DNA of 40,844 nucleotides, taken from the NCBI GenBank assembly GCA_005889135.1, contig VBEK01000136.1, forward strand, positions 1-40,844, in the 5' to 3' direction. The notes below the pieces were generated by a model, which ran no database searches, was not told the origin of the DNA, and saw only the letters and a program-made list of their open reading frames with translations. This stretch comes from Chloroflexota bacterium (GTDB lineage: Bacteria; Chloroflexota; Dormibacteria; Dormibacterales; Dormibacteraceae). The first letter of the stretch is position 1; the number at the start of each line of letters is the position of its first letter. The position numbers and the translations under genes were made by a program. Below are positions 18,721 to 27,628 of the stretch, in pieces.

Positions 18721-19159
18721 CGTCTTCCCAAGAGATGTGGATGATTACCGGAGCGCGCCCGCGCACGCCCGGCGCCTGCACCGCGATGCCGGCGCCGTCG
18801 ACCGCGAACAGCTGGCCCTCGACGACGGATTCGGACTCGCCGGTGCGGTAGCGGATGTTCACGCGCTTGCCGTGAAAGCGCTCGTAGTCTCCGTGGCTGC
18901 GTAGGGGACGCTCGGCGCCAGGCGAGGAGACCTCGAGCTCGTACGGGCCGGCGATGAGGTTGGAGTGGTCGATCAGCGGCCCCGCGACCCTGCTCACGCG
19001 CTCGCAGTCCTCGATGGTGATCGGCCCGTTGTGGTCGATGGAGATGCGCAGCGTGCGACCCGACTGCCCCGACTGGTCGAGGGCGTACAGCTCGTAACCC
19101 ATGTGCTTGAGCGTGGGTTCGAGCAGCTCCTTGATCGACGATATGGGCCAGGTCGGCAT
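18689..19159 (-). CDS. rimP: Ribosome maturation factor RimP
   Basis: Helps 30S assembly, and is first in the conserved rimP-nusA-ylxR-infB-rbfA operon. The 156-residue product has the N-terminal alpha/beta domain (MGYELYALDQSGQSGRTLRISIDHNGPITIEDCERVSR) with the family motif ELEVSSPGAERPL, followed by the Sm-like C-terminal domain. ATG at 19159; no obvious Shine-Dalgarno. The 150-base gap upstream carries paired palindromes and is the likeliest place for the operon promoter, although I could not identify convincing -35/-10 boxes. Confidence 0.92.
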   Translation of the reverse strand: MPTWPISSIKELLEPTLKHMGYELYALDQSGQSGRTLRISIDHNGPITIEDCERVSRVAGPLIDHSNLIAGPYELEVSSPGAERPLRSHGDYERFHGKRVNIRYRTGESESVVEGQLFAVDGAGIAVQAPGVRGRAPVIIHISWEDVVAGRLAVAI

Positions 19160-19231
19160 GTCCGCAGTCCGGGCTTACCTTACCGCAGAGCGCCCCAACG
19201 CTCGATAGACGTGTTTTGGTGGCGGTGATCG

Positions 19232-19296
19232 GTGCCTTTTGCGCAAAGCGAACCCATCGATCCCGGCGGGATACGTGCGTTTTGCGCAAAACGCAC
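19232..19296. repeat. Two 22-bp palindromes 43 bp apart (secF-rimP gap)
   Basis: The second copy (19275-19296) is a perfect 22-bp palindrome whose half-site is GTGCGTTTTGC. The first (19232-19253) has the same core TTTTGCGCAAA with mismatches in the outer arms. The starts are 43 bp apart. A small stem, ATCCC-GGC-GGGAT, lies in the spacer. This may be an operator pair for the rimP operon or a 3'-end structure of secDF. Confidence 0.7.
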
Positions 19297-19309
19297 CTCC
19301 AGCGCCCGG

Positions 19310-20335
19310 TCAGCGCAGCGGTTGCACTCTCCGCCAGACCACGAGCAGCGGCGCGGCGTTGAAGATCGAGCTGTACGTGCCCGACACGATGCCGATCAGC
19401 AGCGCGAGCGCCAGGCCCTGCAGCGTCGATCCGCCCGCGATCAGGATCGCCGTGAGCACCAGCACGACGGTGAAGCTCGTGATGATCGACCGCGCGGCCG
19501 TCTGCATGATGCTCAGGTTCACGACCTGCTCGAACGACAGGCGCTGACTCACCCGCAGGTTCTCGCGGATCCGGTCGAACACGACGATCGTGTCGTGCAC
19601 GGAGAAGCCGACGACCGTCAGCACCGCGGAGACGAAGAACGCGTCGATCTCGCCGATCCTTAGGTGCAGCACGGCGCCGAGGATCGAGAAGATGCCGGTG
19701 AGGATGAACACGTCGTGAAGGAGGGCGGCGAGAGCCGAGCCGCCGAACTGGAAACCCGCGCGCCACCCTCCCGGCACGTTGCGGAAGCGGACCGCCAGCA
19801 ACAGGAGGATCGCGACCGAGGCCAGGACGACGGCGAGCAGCGAGAGGGCGATGGTCTCGCCCGCGATCGTTCCCCCCACCGTGAGGATCTGCTGCACGTT
19901 GGTCGGGCCAAGCCGGTTCTTGAGGTCGGCCTGGATGTTGGTGAGCTGCGTGGCCGACAGCGGCGGGTAGCGGATTATGTAGCCGTCCCCGCCGGTCGAG
20001 ATGACCGAGCCGTTGACCCCCTCGGCGTCGACTGCCGCCTGCACCTGCGCGAGCGAGGGATGGTTGGGGAAGGTGGCGGTGAGCTCGGTGCCACCCGCGA
20101 AGTCGATGCCCAGGGCGAAGTGACGCGTCGCCATGGAGACGATGCCCGGGACGATGACGATCAGCGAGAGGGCGAAGAACCAGTTGCGCCTGCCGATGAT
20201 GTTCAGCCGCCGCGGCGGCCTGGGCGTGGGTGCGAGGTCGGGCGCGACCTTGGCCTGCGGCGCGCCGTCCGGCTCGATGTCCGCGGCCTGCTGCTCTGCC
20301 CTGACGTCAGACAGTTCGGACACGGTCCACCCCAA
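19310..20335 (-). CDS. secF: Protein translocase subunit SecF
   Basis: Membrane partner of SecD, using the proton gradient to complete protein export. A hydrophilic N-terminal extension of about 45 residues precedes TM1 (NWFFALSLIVIVPGIVSMA). The motif GIDFAGGTELTATF marks the start of the extracytoplasmic domain. The remaining five TM helices contain VGFSVHDTIVVFDRIRENLR and the region before GIVSGTYSSIFNA, all SecF signatures. The TTG at 20335 lies inside the secD end; a GTG four codons later is equally possible. The two genes overlap by about 29 bases. Confidence 0.95.
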   Translation of the reverse strand: MGWTVSELSDVRAEQQAADIEPDGAPQAKVAPDLAPTPRPPRRLNIIGRRNWFFALSLIVIVPGIVSMATRHFALGIDFAGGTELTATFPNHPSLAQVQAAVDAEGVNGSVISTGGDGYIIRYPPLSATQLTNIQADLKNRLGPTNVQQILTVGGTIAGETIALSLLAVVLASVAILLLLAVRFRNVPGGWRAGFQFGGSALAALLHDVFILTGIFSILGAVLHLRIGEIDAFFVSAVLTVVGFSVHDTIVVFDRIRENLRVSQRLSFEQVVNLSIMQTAARSIITSFTVVLVLTAILIAGGSTLQGLALALLIGIVSGTYSSIFNAAPLLVVWRRVQPLR

Positions 20336-21797
20336 GCAGTCCGGCGCGCCGGAAGCTGCCGCCGGCCATCACGATCGCGAGCAGGTTGTGAGTCACGATG
20401 ATCGAGGAGACCAGGCTCGCGAACACACCGATCGCGAGCGTGATGGCGAAGCCCTTGACCGCCGACGGGCCGACGAAGCCGAGGATGACGCAGGTGATGA
20501 TGGTCGAGGTGTTCGAATCGCGGATCGCTGGCCACGCGCGCCGCACCGCGGCGTCGACGGCGGCCGTGATGGTGCGGCCCGCCCTCACCTCCTCTTTGAA
20601 GCGTTCGAAGATCAGCACGTTGGCGTCGACGGCCATACCGACCGAGAGGATGAACCCGGTGATGCCCGCTAGGGTCAGCGTCACCGGCACGAGCTTGAAC
20701 ACGGCGAGGACGGCGCCCGCGTAGAAGAGCAGCGCCAGGCTCGCGAGGAAGCCGGGCACGCGGTAGTAGACGATCATGAAGAGGACGACGATCGCGAGGC
20801 CCAGCAGGCCGGCCGCGATGCTCAGCTTCACCGACTCAGCGCCGAGGGTCGCGCTCACCTGCGTGACGTCGAGGGCGACGAGGTCGACCGGGAGCGAGCC
20901 GGAGTTGATGCCCGTCGCCAGGTCTTGCGCGCTCTGCTGCGTGAACTGGCCGCTGATCTGGGCCTGGCCCCCGGCGATCTCCTCCACGGTGGTCGGGTCG
21001 GTTAGAAACTTGCCGCAGACCGTGTCGGGACCCTGGGCCGCGAGGCATCCCGGGTCGTACCGGGTGCTGAGCTTGGCGACGTAGCTCGGGTCCTCCCAGT
21101 TGTCGATGTCCTTCTGAGTGAAGTCGAGCCAGATGGTCAGGTGCCGCTGCGGGCAGTCCTGGCCCGCCCCTGGGCACGCCGCGACTGCGTCCCTGGTCAG
21201 GTTGTCGAACTTGCTGGCTCCGGCCGACGTGAACTGCACGTTCACCACCCAGCTGGTCCCGTTCTGGTCGATGGTCGCGGTGGCGCTCGAGATGTCATCG
21301 CCGGTGAGCCCGGTCAGCGCGGGCTTGTAGCCCGGCTGGGGCCCCGCCTGGACCTTGTCGTCCTTGACCCACTTTGTGTATGTGAGCTTCGAGACGGCGC
21401 CGATCGTCTTCTGGGCTTGGTCGGCGGTCACGCCGGCGAGGTCGACGGTGATGCGGTCGTTGTTGGTGCCAGCGCCCCGGATCTCGGGCTCGCTGACGTT
21501 CAGCGCGTTGACGCGCTTGTTGATGACCTGGATGGTGCGCTGCTGGACGTCCGCCCGGTTCTGGCCGGCCGGGAAGTTGGTGAGCTGGTAGTCAATGTGG
21601 GTGCCGCCGGCGAGATCCAGGCCTTTGTGGAAGTACAGCTGCCAGCCGCCGAAGTTCGGCGGCAGGCCGGGAACCTGGCCCGTGAGCGGGTAGTGGTTGG
21701 CGATGCGGTAGACGTAACCGGCCCCGTCGACGAAGAGGGAGAGGATGAGCACTCCCACGACGAAAAGGCGGACGGGCCAGGAGAGGACTAATTGCAT
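20307..21797 (-). CDS. secD: Protein translocase subunit SecD
   Basis: RND-type accessory subunit of the Sec translocon. One N-terminal TM helix is followed by a long extracytoplasmic domain starting GLDLAGGTHIDYQL, then five TM helices with GMAVDANVLIFERFKEE and the end of the permease domain. 496 residues. The extracytoplasmic domain contains two close cysteine pairs (CPGAGQDC and CLAAQGPDTVC), which could form disulfides; this is inference. ATG at 21797 with only a weak Shine-Dalgarno. Followed by secF. Confidence 0.96.
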   Translation of the reverse strand: MQLVLSWPVRLFVVGVLILSLFVDGAGYVYRIANHYPLTGQVPGLPPNFGGWQLYFHKGLDLAGGTHIDYQLTNFPAGQNRADVQQRTIQVINKRVNALNVSEPEIRGAGTNNDRITVDLAGVTADQAQKTIGAVSKLTYTKWVKDDKVQAGPQPGYKPALTGLTGDDISSATATIDQNGTSWVVNVQFTSAGASKFDNLTRDAVAACPGAGQDCPQRHLTIWLDFTQKDIDNWEDPSYVAKLSTRYDPGCLAAQGPDTVCGKFLTDPTTVEEIAGGQAQISGQFTQQSAQDLATGINSGSLPVDLVALDVTQVSATLGAESVKLSIAAGLLGLAIVVLFMIVYYRVPGFLASLALLFYAGAVLAVFKLVPVTLTLAGITGFILSVGMAVDANVLIFERFKEEVRAGRTITAAVDAAVRRAWPAIRDSNTSTIITCVILGFVGPSAVKGFAITLAIGVFASLVSSIIVTHNLLAIVMAGGSFRRAGLLGVDRVRTV

Positions 21798-21827
21798 GGG
21801 CGGCGACCTAGTCTACTTTTGGATCGG

Positions 21828-22034
21828 TCATCGCTGCCGGAACACCAGGTTGAGGACGACCGTAGCGACGATGGACAGGATGATGCTGGTCGCGACCGGG
21901 ATGTAGATGGTCGTGTTCCCGCTCCGGAAGGTGAAGTCGCCCGGCAGGTGCAACCGCCCGAAGAGCATCAGCGCCCCTCCGATCACCACCAGGAGCACGC
22001 CAAAGACAAGGAGCAGGCGCCCGACATCGGCCAT
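21828..22034 (-). CDS. DUF2905 small membrane protein
   Basis: A 68-residue protein with two TM segments (LLLVFGVLLVVIGGALMLF and VATSIILSIVATVVLNLVF) around the family core GRLHLPGDFTFRSGNTTIYIPV. DUF2905 proteins are common near ruvB in Gram-positive-type bacteria; their function is unknown. Its position between ruvB and secD fits this. GGAG directly abuts the ATG, too close for a normal Shine-Dalgarno, so the start could differ by a few codons. Confidence 0.85.
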   Translation of the reverse strand: MADVGRLLLVFGVLLVVIGGALMLFGRLHLPGDFTFRSGNTTIYIPVATSIILSIVATVVLNLVFRQR

Positions 22035-22060
22035 CTCCAGTTAACTATCCCAACCTTTCC

Positions 22061-22150
22061 CGGCCCGAAACCGCGGTGTTGGGGTGCGGGTTTCGGGCCG
22101 AAGCGACAGCGGCGCCGGGCGGCCCGGGTCTCGCGGGCCCCGGGCCGCCC
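22061..22150 (-). terminator. Two consecutive GC-rich hairpins between ruvB and the DUF2905 gene
   Basis: The first, from the ruvB side, is GGGCGGCCCGGG with its complement (22117-22128 / 22139-22150), a 12-bp stem and 10-base loop. The second is CGGCCCGAAACC with GGTTTCGGGCCG (22061-22072 / 22089-22100), a 12-bp stem extended by two more pairs past a bulge. No T-run. They fill most of the 189-bp gap and probably end the yebC-ruvCAB transcript. Confidence 0.6.
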
Positions 22151-22223
22151 CCACCGACGGTAAGGCGACCACGCATGGCCGCTCCTGATGCAAGGTCAAG
22201 TTGGGTGGCGCCGCGATCGCGCC

Positions 22224-23246
22224 TTACAGTAGGCTCGGCTGCTCAGATTCGCGGCGCGGCGGTTTGAGACCGAGGTGCTCGTAGGCGAGCTCGGTGGCCA
22301 CCCGGCCACGCGCGGTGCGGGCGAGGAACCCGATCTGGATCAGGTATGGCTCGTGTACGTCCTCGATCGTCTCCGGCTCCTCCGAGAGCGACGTCGCGAT
22401 GGTGTCCAGCCCGACCGGACCGCCCTTGAACTTGACGATCACCGTCTCCAGGAGCTGGCGGTCAAGCGGCTCGAGCCCGATCTCGTCGACCTCCAGCATG
22501 CCGAGCGCGTGCCGCGTGACGTCGACCGTCGCCCGGCCGTCACTCCGGACCTGGGCGTAGTCGCGCACGCGCCGGAGCAGGCGGTTGGCGATGCGAGGCG
22601 TGCCCCGCGCCCGGCGCGCGATCTCGGAGACGGAATCGTCGTGGATCTCGATGTCGAGGATCCGCGCCGAGCGGCTGACGATCTTCTCCAGCTCTGCCTT
22701 GGTGTAGAAGTCGAGGCGGTAGACCGCGCCGAACCGGTCGCGCAGCGGTCCGCTCAGGAGGCCCTGGCGGGTCGTGGCGCCGACGCACGTGAAGTGCGGC
22801 AGCGGCAGCGTCGCGGCGCTGGCCCCCACCCCCTTGCCGAGCACCGCGTCGAAGCGGAAGTCCTCGAGAGCCGGGTACAGCGACTCCTCGACCACGGTGT
22901 TCAGGCGGTGGATCTCGTCGATGAAGAAGACGTCGCGCGTGGTGAGGTTGAGCAGGATCGACCCCAGCGCGCCCTGGTGGTCGATTGCTGGGCCACTGCT
23001 CACCTTGATGCTGACGCCGAGCTCGTTGGCGATGATGTGCGCGAGCGTGGTCTTGCCAAGACCCGGCGGTCCGCACAGCAGGACGTGCTCGACGGGTTCG
23101 TCGCGCCTGCGCGCCGCCTCGAGGAGGATGCTCAGGTTCTCGCGCACCTGCTCCTGGCCGACGTACTCGGCGAGGTAGCGCGGACGCAGCGTCAGGTCGA
23201 ACTGATCGTCGTCGGGACGCGCGTCGAGGACTTTGTCTTTGGTCAT
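22224..23246 (-). CDS. ruvB: Holliday junction branch-migration ATPase RuvB
   Basis: AAA+ motor that drives branch migration with RuvA. The 340-residue protein has Walker [10 protein letters not shown], Walker B in [10 protein letters not shown], sensor-1 [18 protein letters not shown] including the arginine-finger region, and the winged-helix C-terminus with [23 protein letters not shown] overlaps the ruvA stop as ATGA. Confidence 0.98.
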   Translation of the reverse strand: MTKDKVLDARPDDDQFDLTLRPRYLAEYVGQEQVRENLSILLEAARRRDEPVEHVLLCGPPGLGKTTLAHIIANELGVSIKVSSGPAIDHQGALGSILLNLTTRDVFFIDEIHRLNTVVEESLYPALEDFRFDAVLGKGVGASAATLPLPHFTCVGATTRQGLLSGPLRDRFGAVYRLDFYTKAELEKIVSRSARILDIEIHDDSVSEIARRARGTPRIANRLLRRVRDYAQVRSDGRATVDVTRHALGMLEVDEIGLEPLDRQLLETVIVKFKGGPVGLDTIATSLSEEPETIEDVHEPYLIQIGFLARTARGRVATELAYEHLGLKPPRRESEQPSLL

Positions 23247-23845
23247 TTGCGACCGAGGGCCTTGAGCGCGCTCGCGAGCGCCTCCTGCGTCGAGGGCGAC
23301 GTTTCCCAGTCGATGGATTCGATGCCCGTCCGCGCCTCTTGCGACGAATAGCCGAGGTTGCGCAGCGCCGACTCCACGGCCCTGGGCACCGCCCCGTCGC
23401 CGGCGATCGCTGCTGCGCGCGGCACGGCCTCCAGCGCAGCCACTGCGTCCAGTCGAGGCTTCAGCTCGATGATCACCTTGGCCGCGGTCCGCTGTCCGAC
23501 GCCGCTCGCACGCCTGATGGGCGCCGCATCCTCGCTCATGATCGCGCGCTTCAGGACCTCGAGGCTCGCGGCACTCAGGATGTTGAGCCCGACCTTCGGT
23601 CCAACTCCATCCACCTGGATCAGCATCTCGAACAATTCGAGCTCCTCGACCGACGCGAAGCCATAGAGGTTGAGCTGGTCCTCGCGGACGTGCGTATGGA
23701 TGTGCAGCTCCACATCACCCCCCGGCGGCGGCAGCTGCTGCCGCGTTTGCGTCGCCACGGTCACGAGGTAGCCCACGCCACCGACATCGAGAACGACGAA
23801 GTCGGGTCCTGCTCGCCGAACAACGCCCGACAGATGAGCGATCAC
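23243..23845 (-). CDS. ruvA: Holliday junction-binding protein RuvA
   Basis: Tetramer that holds the four-way junction for RuvB. The 200-residue form starts [28 protein letters not shown]. It has the OB domain with [16 protein letters not shown], helix-hairpin-helix motifs ([16 protein letters not shown] and [17 protein letters not shown]), and the C-terminal RuvB-binding domain. The GTG at 23845 overlaps the ruvC stop as GTGA. The open frame extends about 130 codons further upstream, but that is ruvC read in another frame. Confidence 0.97.
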   Translation of the reverse strand: MIAHLSGVVRRAGPDFVVLDVGGVGYLVTVATQTRQQLPPPGGDVELHIHTHVREDQLNLYGFASVEELELFEMLIQVDGVGPKVGLNILSAASLEVLKRAIMSEDAAPIRRASGVGQRTAAKVIIELKPRLDAVAALEAVPRAAAIAGDGAVPRAVESALRNLGYSSQEARTGIESIDWETSPSTQEALASALKALGRK

Positions 23846-24339
23846 CTGGTGGCTGCCCTCGAAAATCGCCGGCTGCGCGCGTGGCACAGCGCGATGGCGA
23901 TCGCGTCCCGCGCGTGGTCGTCTAGCTTGCCACCGGGCATTTTCACCTGCGCGGCCAGCATGCGTCCGATCTGCGACTTGTCCGCGTTGCCGTAGCCGGT
24001 GAGGATCACCTTCACCTGGCTCGGCTTGTACTCGAACACCGGCACGCCGCATTCCTCGAGCACGTTGAGGATGGCGCCGCGCGCCTGGGCCACGCCGACC
24101 GCGCTCGTCGCGTTGCGGCCCATGAAAAGCTCCTCGATCGAGGCCTCCGCGGGTGGGTTCTCGGCGAGCAGGGCGCGCAGATGGTTGGTGATCGTCAAGA
24201 GTCTCTCCCCGTCGCGCCCCGGGATGGTGACCACGGTGCTGCACGCCAGGACGAGGTTGGGCTCGGCGAAGAGTGCGAATCCCGTGCCGGCCAGGCCTGG
24301 GTCGACACCGAGGATCAGCCCGTTGTTCGTGCCCGGCAT
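23842..24339 (-). CDS. ruvC: Holliday junction resolvase RuvC
   Basis: Structure-specific endonuclease that cuts Holliday junctions. RNase H-fold acidic residues are in LGVDPGLAGTGFA (first Asp), SIEELFMGRNATSAVGVAQARG (Glu), and KLDDHARDAIAIAL (two Asp). The ATG at 24339 (MPGTNNGLILGVDPG) gives 165 residues. The open frame extends 34 codons upstream, but those residues are not RuvC-like and cross structured non-coding sequence. Confidence 0.96.
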   Translation of the reverse strand: MPGTNNGLILGVDPGLAGTGFALFAEPNLVLACSTVVTIPGRDGERLLTITNHLRALLAENPPAEASIEELFMGRNATSAVGVAQARGAILNVLEECGVPVFEYKPSQVKVILTGYGNADKSQIGRMLAAQVKMPGGKLDDHARDAIAIALCHARSRRFSRAATR

Positions 24340-24423
24340 TTGTCCATCAGGTTCTACACCTGTGCTGAGACGCGTTGAAAATCGCGGGTGAGGACTCTGT
24401 CCTCCCCCGCGGGCCCCCTCCTG

Positions 24424-24493
24424 TTCCACAAGCGACGCCAAGGTGGCGTTTGGAAGAGGCGACGTCCGGGGGACGGCCGGAGTGAATCCGGCC
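24424..24493. repeat. Hairpins in the yebC-ruvC gap, including GGCCGGA-N5-TCCGGCC copy 2
   Basis: GGCCGGA-GTGAA-TCCGGCC (24475-24493) has the same 7-bp stem and loop size as the element at 8627-8647. A second structure has an inner stem ACGCCA-AGG-TGGCGT (24435-24449) enclosed by TTCCA/TGGAA (24424-24428 / 24451-24455). The 181-bp gap (24340-24520) otherwise shows no gene. The first hairpin, 28 bases past the yebC stop, could be its 3' end. Confidence 0.6.
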
Positions 24494-24520
24494 TACAAGC
24501 AACCCTTCAATTTCTTTCAT

Positions 24521-25276
24521 TCATACCTGAGCTGAGACTCTTTCTAGGACGTTGGTTGGGATGTCGAAGTTGGCGTAAACCTGTTGGACGTCGTCGTCCT
24601 CTTCGAGTGACTCCATCAGCCTGAGTACCGCGGCGGCTTTATCCTCGCCGACCGCGACCGTTTGCTTCGGCTGCATCGTGACCTCGGCGTTCTCAATAGC
24701 GACCCCGAGCCCCTCCACCGCCGCCTTCACCTTCTCGAAGGTGGACGGCGGCGCCGATATCTCCACGGAGCTGCCGTCAACCTGCACGTCGTCGGCGCCC
24801 GCCTCGATCGCGGCCAGCCCGACCTCTTCGGGGTCCGCCTTGCCGGCGTTGGCAGTGATCACGCCCTTGCGCTCGAACATCCACCCCACCGCGTTCGACT
24901 CGGCGAGGTTGCCGCCGCCCTTGGAGAAGAGGTGGCGGATGGACGCCGAGGTGCGGTTGCGGTTGTCGGTCAGCGTGTCGACCATGACGGCCACGCCGGC
25001 AGGTCCATAGCCCTCGTACCGAACCTCTTCGAGCTTCTCACCCGCGAGCTCGCCCGTCCCACGCTGGATTGCATTCTTGATCCGGTCCGTCGGCATGTTG
25101 ATCTCGCGTGCCTTCTGGATCGCCAGCCGAAGGCGGAAGTTGCCTTCGGGGTTGCCGCCGCCCTCCCGGGCTGCGATCGTGATCTCGCGGCTGGCGCGGG
25201 TGAACGCCTGGCCCCGCTTGGCGTCGACGATCGCCTTCTTGTGCTTGATGCCGGCCCATTTGGAATGACCGGACAA
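24521..25276 (-). CDS. yebC: YebC/TACO1-family protein
   Basis: Described in other bacteria as a transcriptional regulator and/or a ribosome-associated factor helping translation of proline-rich stretches. The 251-residue product starts SGHSKWAGIKHKKAIVDAKRG, has ITIAAREGGGNPEGNFRLRLAIQKAREINMP and RYEGYGPAGVAVMVD, all hallmarks. The TTG at 25276 has GGAGG about 11 bases upstream. Position before ruvCAB is the common one. Confidence 0.95.
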   Translation of the reverse strand: MSGHSKWAGIKHKKAIVDAKRGQAFTRASREITIAAREGGGNPEGNFRLRLAIQKAREINMPTDRIKNAIQRGTGELAGEKLEEVRYEGYGPAGVAVMVDTLTDNRNRTSASIRHLFSKGGGNLAESNAVGWMFERKGVITANAGKADPEEVGLAAIEAGADDVQVDGSSVEISAPPSTFEKVKAAVEGLGVAIENAEVTMQPKQTVAVGEDKAAAVLRLMESLEEDDDVQQVYANFDIPTNVLERVSAQV

Positions 25277-25312
25277 GTTAGGACGAGCCTCCGAACATGC
25301 TTTCGATCAAGT

Positions 25313-26473
25313 TTAGCGGACGCGGATTCGAACGAAACTTCTTTTACCGGCCTGGAGCACGTCGCCGTCGTGCAGCGCCCCGTCCAGGCCGGCCTTCTCG
25401 CCGTTGATCCGCACGCCGCCCTGGTCGATCAGCCTGCGGGCGTCACCCCGGCTCTTTGCCAGACCCGTCTCCACGAGCACTCCGAGCAGGTCCGCGGCGT
25501 TGGTCACCACCTGCTCGGGGATCTCGGCCGGCCTCTCGCGCTGGCGGAACTTCGTGTCGAAGTCGTCTTCGGCCCGCTTGGCCGCGTCCTCGCCGTGGAG
25601 GCGCCTGACGAGCTGGCGCGCGAGCGCCGCCTTCGCGTCGCGCGGCTTCATCGCCAGGACCTCGTCCTGCACCTTGCGATCGAGGCCAGAGACAAGGCGC
25701 ATGTACTTCTCCGTCAGCGAGTCGGGGATCGACATCGTCTTGCCGTAGATCTGCTCCGGTGGTTCGGTGAGTCCGATGTAGTTGGGCAGCGACTTCGACA
25801 TCTTCTGCACGCCGTCGGTGCCTTCGACCAGGGGGAAGACGGCGATGTCCTGCGGCTCCTGGCCGTACGCCTTCTGGATCTCGCGCCCGAACAGCAGGTT
25901 GAAGAGCTGGTCCGTGCCGCCGATCTCGACGTCGGACTTGATCGCCACGGAGTCGTAAGCCTGGTTGAACGGGTAGAGGATCTCATGGGCGCTGATCGGC
26001 GTCCCGGCTTTGATCCGGTCCGCGAAGTCCTCGCGCTGCAGGACCTGCTGCAGCGTCGCCTTGGCCATCAGGCGGAGGATGTCCGCGGCCGTCAGCGACG
26101 CCAGCCACTCGGAGTTGTGACGAACCTCGATCTTGCTCCGGTCGAGCACCATGTCGAGCTGCTTGAAGTACGTCTCGGCGTTGCGAGCGATCTCCTGCTC
26201 GCTGAGCATCGGCCGCGTGACCGAGCGCCCGCTCGGATCGCCGATGAGCCCTGTGTAGTCGCCGATGATCACGACCACCGTGTGCCCCTCGTCCTGGAAC
26301 ATCTTCAGCGTGTCGAGCACGACGAGGTGGCCGACGTGCAGATCCGGCGCGGTCGGGTCGAGGCCCAGCTTCACGCGCAGCCTGTCGCCGCGCTCGAGAC
26401 GCGCGCGCAGGTGCTCCTGGACGTGGACCTCGACCGCGCGCTCGCGCAGTAGCTGGAAAAACTCCCGACTCAC
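25313..26473 (-). CDS. tyrS: Tyrosyl-tRNA synthetase
   Basis: Class I synthetase charging tRNA-Tyr. The 386-residue protein carries the HIGH-like motif HVGH in LGLDPTAPDLHVGH, the IGDYTGLIGDPSGRS block, KMSKS in VQKMSKSLPN, and a C-terminal S4 RNA-binding domain (DARRLIDQGGVRINGEKA). GTG at 26473 has AGGAG 6-7 bases upstream. That ribosome-binding site begins only a few bases after the IS110 transposase stop, so the native promoter and leader have been displaced or replaced. Confidence 0.97.
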   Translation of the reverse strand: MSREFFQLLRERAVEVHVQEHLRARLERGDRLRVKLGLDPTAPDLHVGHLVVLDTLKMFQDEGHTVVVIIGDYTGLIGDPSGRSVTRPMLSEQEIARNAETYFKQLDMVLDRSKIEVRHNSEWLASLTAADILRLMAKATLQQVLQREDFADRIKAGTPISAHEILYPFNQAYDSVAIKSDVEIGGTDQLFNLLFGREIQKAYGQEPQDIAVFPLVEGTDGVQKMSKSLPNYIGLTEPPEQIYGKTMSIPDSLTEKYMRLVSGLDRKVQDEVLAMKPRDAKAALARQLVRRLHGEDAAKRAEDDFDTKFRQRERPAEIPEQVVTNAADLLGVLVETGLAKSRGDARRLIDQGGVRINGEKAGLDGALHDGDVLQAGKRSFVRIRVR

Positions 26474-26487
26474 GCGAATCTCCTATG

Positions 26488-27531
26488 TCAAGCGGCAACC
26501 GCCATTAGTGCGGTTGACCGCCGTGAGTGGTCCTGTCGAAGGCGCCGATAGACCTCGTCGGAGATTTGGCGGCGCAAGGCTCGAATCGCCTCGGTCTTGC
26601 TGTTGCCCATGCTCAAGCGCCGAGCAATGTAGTCCGATGCCTGTCCTCCGACGCGCATCTGCGTGATCGCGATTCGGTGTAGAACGACGTTGAGCTGGCG
26701 GTTGCCACCGCGGTTGAGACGGTGACGTTCATGATTCCCAGACCAGACCGGAATCGGCGCCGTGCCGTTGTGCATGGCGAAGGCTGCGCTCGAGCGGAAG
26801 CGACTGACGTCGGCGGTTTCCGCCACCAGCTTGGCAGCGCTCAAGCCAGCGCAGCCGGCCAGGCTTAGCAAGCTCGGCGCCAGTTCATGCATGAGCACCT
26901 CGATGCGTCGCTGCAACCGTTTTATCGACCGCGTCAGCTCGGCCAGCCGGTCCACTAGCTCGAGCGCGATTTCAGCCACCACCCCGCTGTGGTTTTCAAG
27001 GCGAGTGCGGACCTCGGCCAAGACCACGGCTCGGAGTAGCCCGCTGGCCACGACCTGGTAGCCCGGCTCCACCTCGTGTAGGTGCCAGAGCAGCCGATTC
27101 TGTATTCGAGTTCGCTCCCCGACCAGGTCTTCACGGTGGTCGACCAACAGCTTGACCTCGCGCTCCTTACCCTCCAGCTGCGCCACTGGGAGGCGAGGTT
27201 CACGCAAAGCCGCTCGGGCCACCGCCAAAGCGTCGATAGGGTCTGACTTGCCGAGCTCGCGACCGCTTCTGCGGGCGCCGCCCATCAGCTTCGGCGACAC
27301 CTGCACCACCGCCTCACCGGCATTCAACAGGTTCCGCTCTAACACCCGCGACAGGTGCCGGCAATTCTCCAGCGCCCATTGCCGCTGCGACCATTGCCGG
27401 GCCCAGCTCAAGGCTTCCATGTGACCGCTTGGCGTCGCCGCCACAGTGCGCTCTCCCAACTGACGCCCGTTCTCGTCCACCGCCACCACCGTGTGGGTCT
27501 TCTTGTGGCAGTCGCCGCCAAATGTCACCAT
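26488..27531 (-). CDS. IS110-family transposase (DEDD/serine recombinase)
   Basis: 347 residues. The RuvC-like N-terminal domain has the acidic set D7 (GGDCHKKTH), E55 (WALENCRH), D97 and D100 (GKSDPIDALAVARAAL). After a helical segment, the Tnp20 domain shows LAGCAGLSAAKLVAETADVSRF, then SSAAFAMHNGTAPIPVWSG with candidate catalytic serines, then HRLNRGGNRQLNVVLHRIA. All motifs look intact and no frameshift is seen, so the element may be active. In the family, the enzyme uses a bridge RNA from the element's non-coding end to pair target and donor. Confidence 0.95.
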   Translation of the reverse strand: MVTFGGDCHKKTHTVVAVDENGRQLGERTVAATPSGHMEALSWARQWSQRQWALENCRHLSRVLERNLLNAGEAVVQVSPKLMGGARRSGRELGKSDPIDALAVARAALREPRLPVAQLEGKEREVKLLVDHREDLVGERTRIQNRLLWHLHEVEPGYQVVASGLLRAVVLAEVRTRLENHSGVVAEIALELVDRLAELTRSIKRLQRRIEVLMHELAPSLLSLAGCAGLSAAKLVAETADVSRFRSSAAFAMHNGTAPIPVWSGNHERHRLNRGGNRQLNVVLHRIAITQMRVGGQASDYIARRLSMGNSKTEAIRALRRQISDEVYRRLRQDHSRRSTALMAVAA

Positions 27532-27628
27532 GTTCCTGTCTCCTTGTCTTGGGGATACAGGACCGGTCGGCGGACACGCCTGAGTTGGGGCGGATCCACG
27601 CTCCTATGAAGTCACGCCGGCCGGCCCA

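Noticed and set aside
23846-24244. Long N-terminal extension of RuvA
   Set aside because: It is the ruvC gene in another frame. RuvA homology begins at GTG 23845, which overlaps the ruvC stop.
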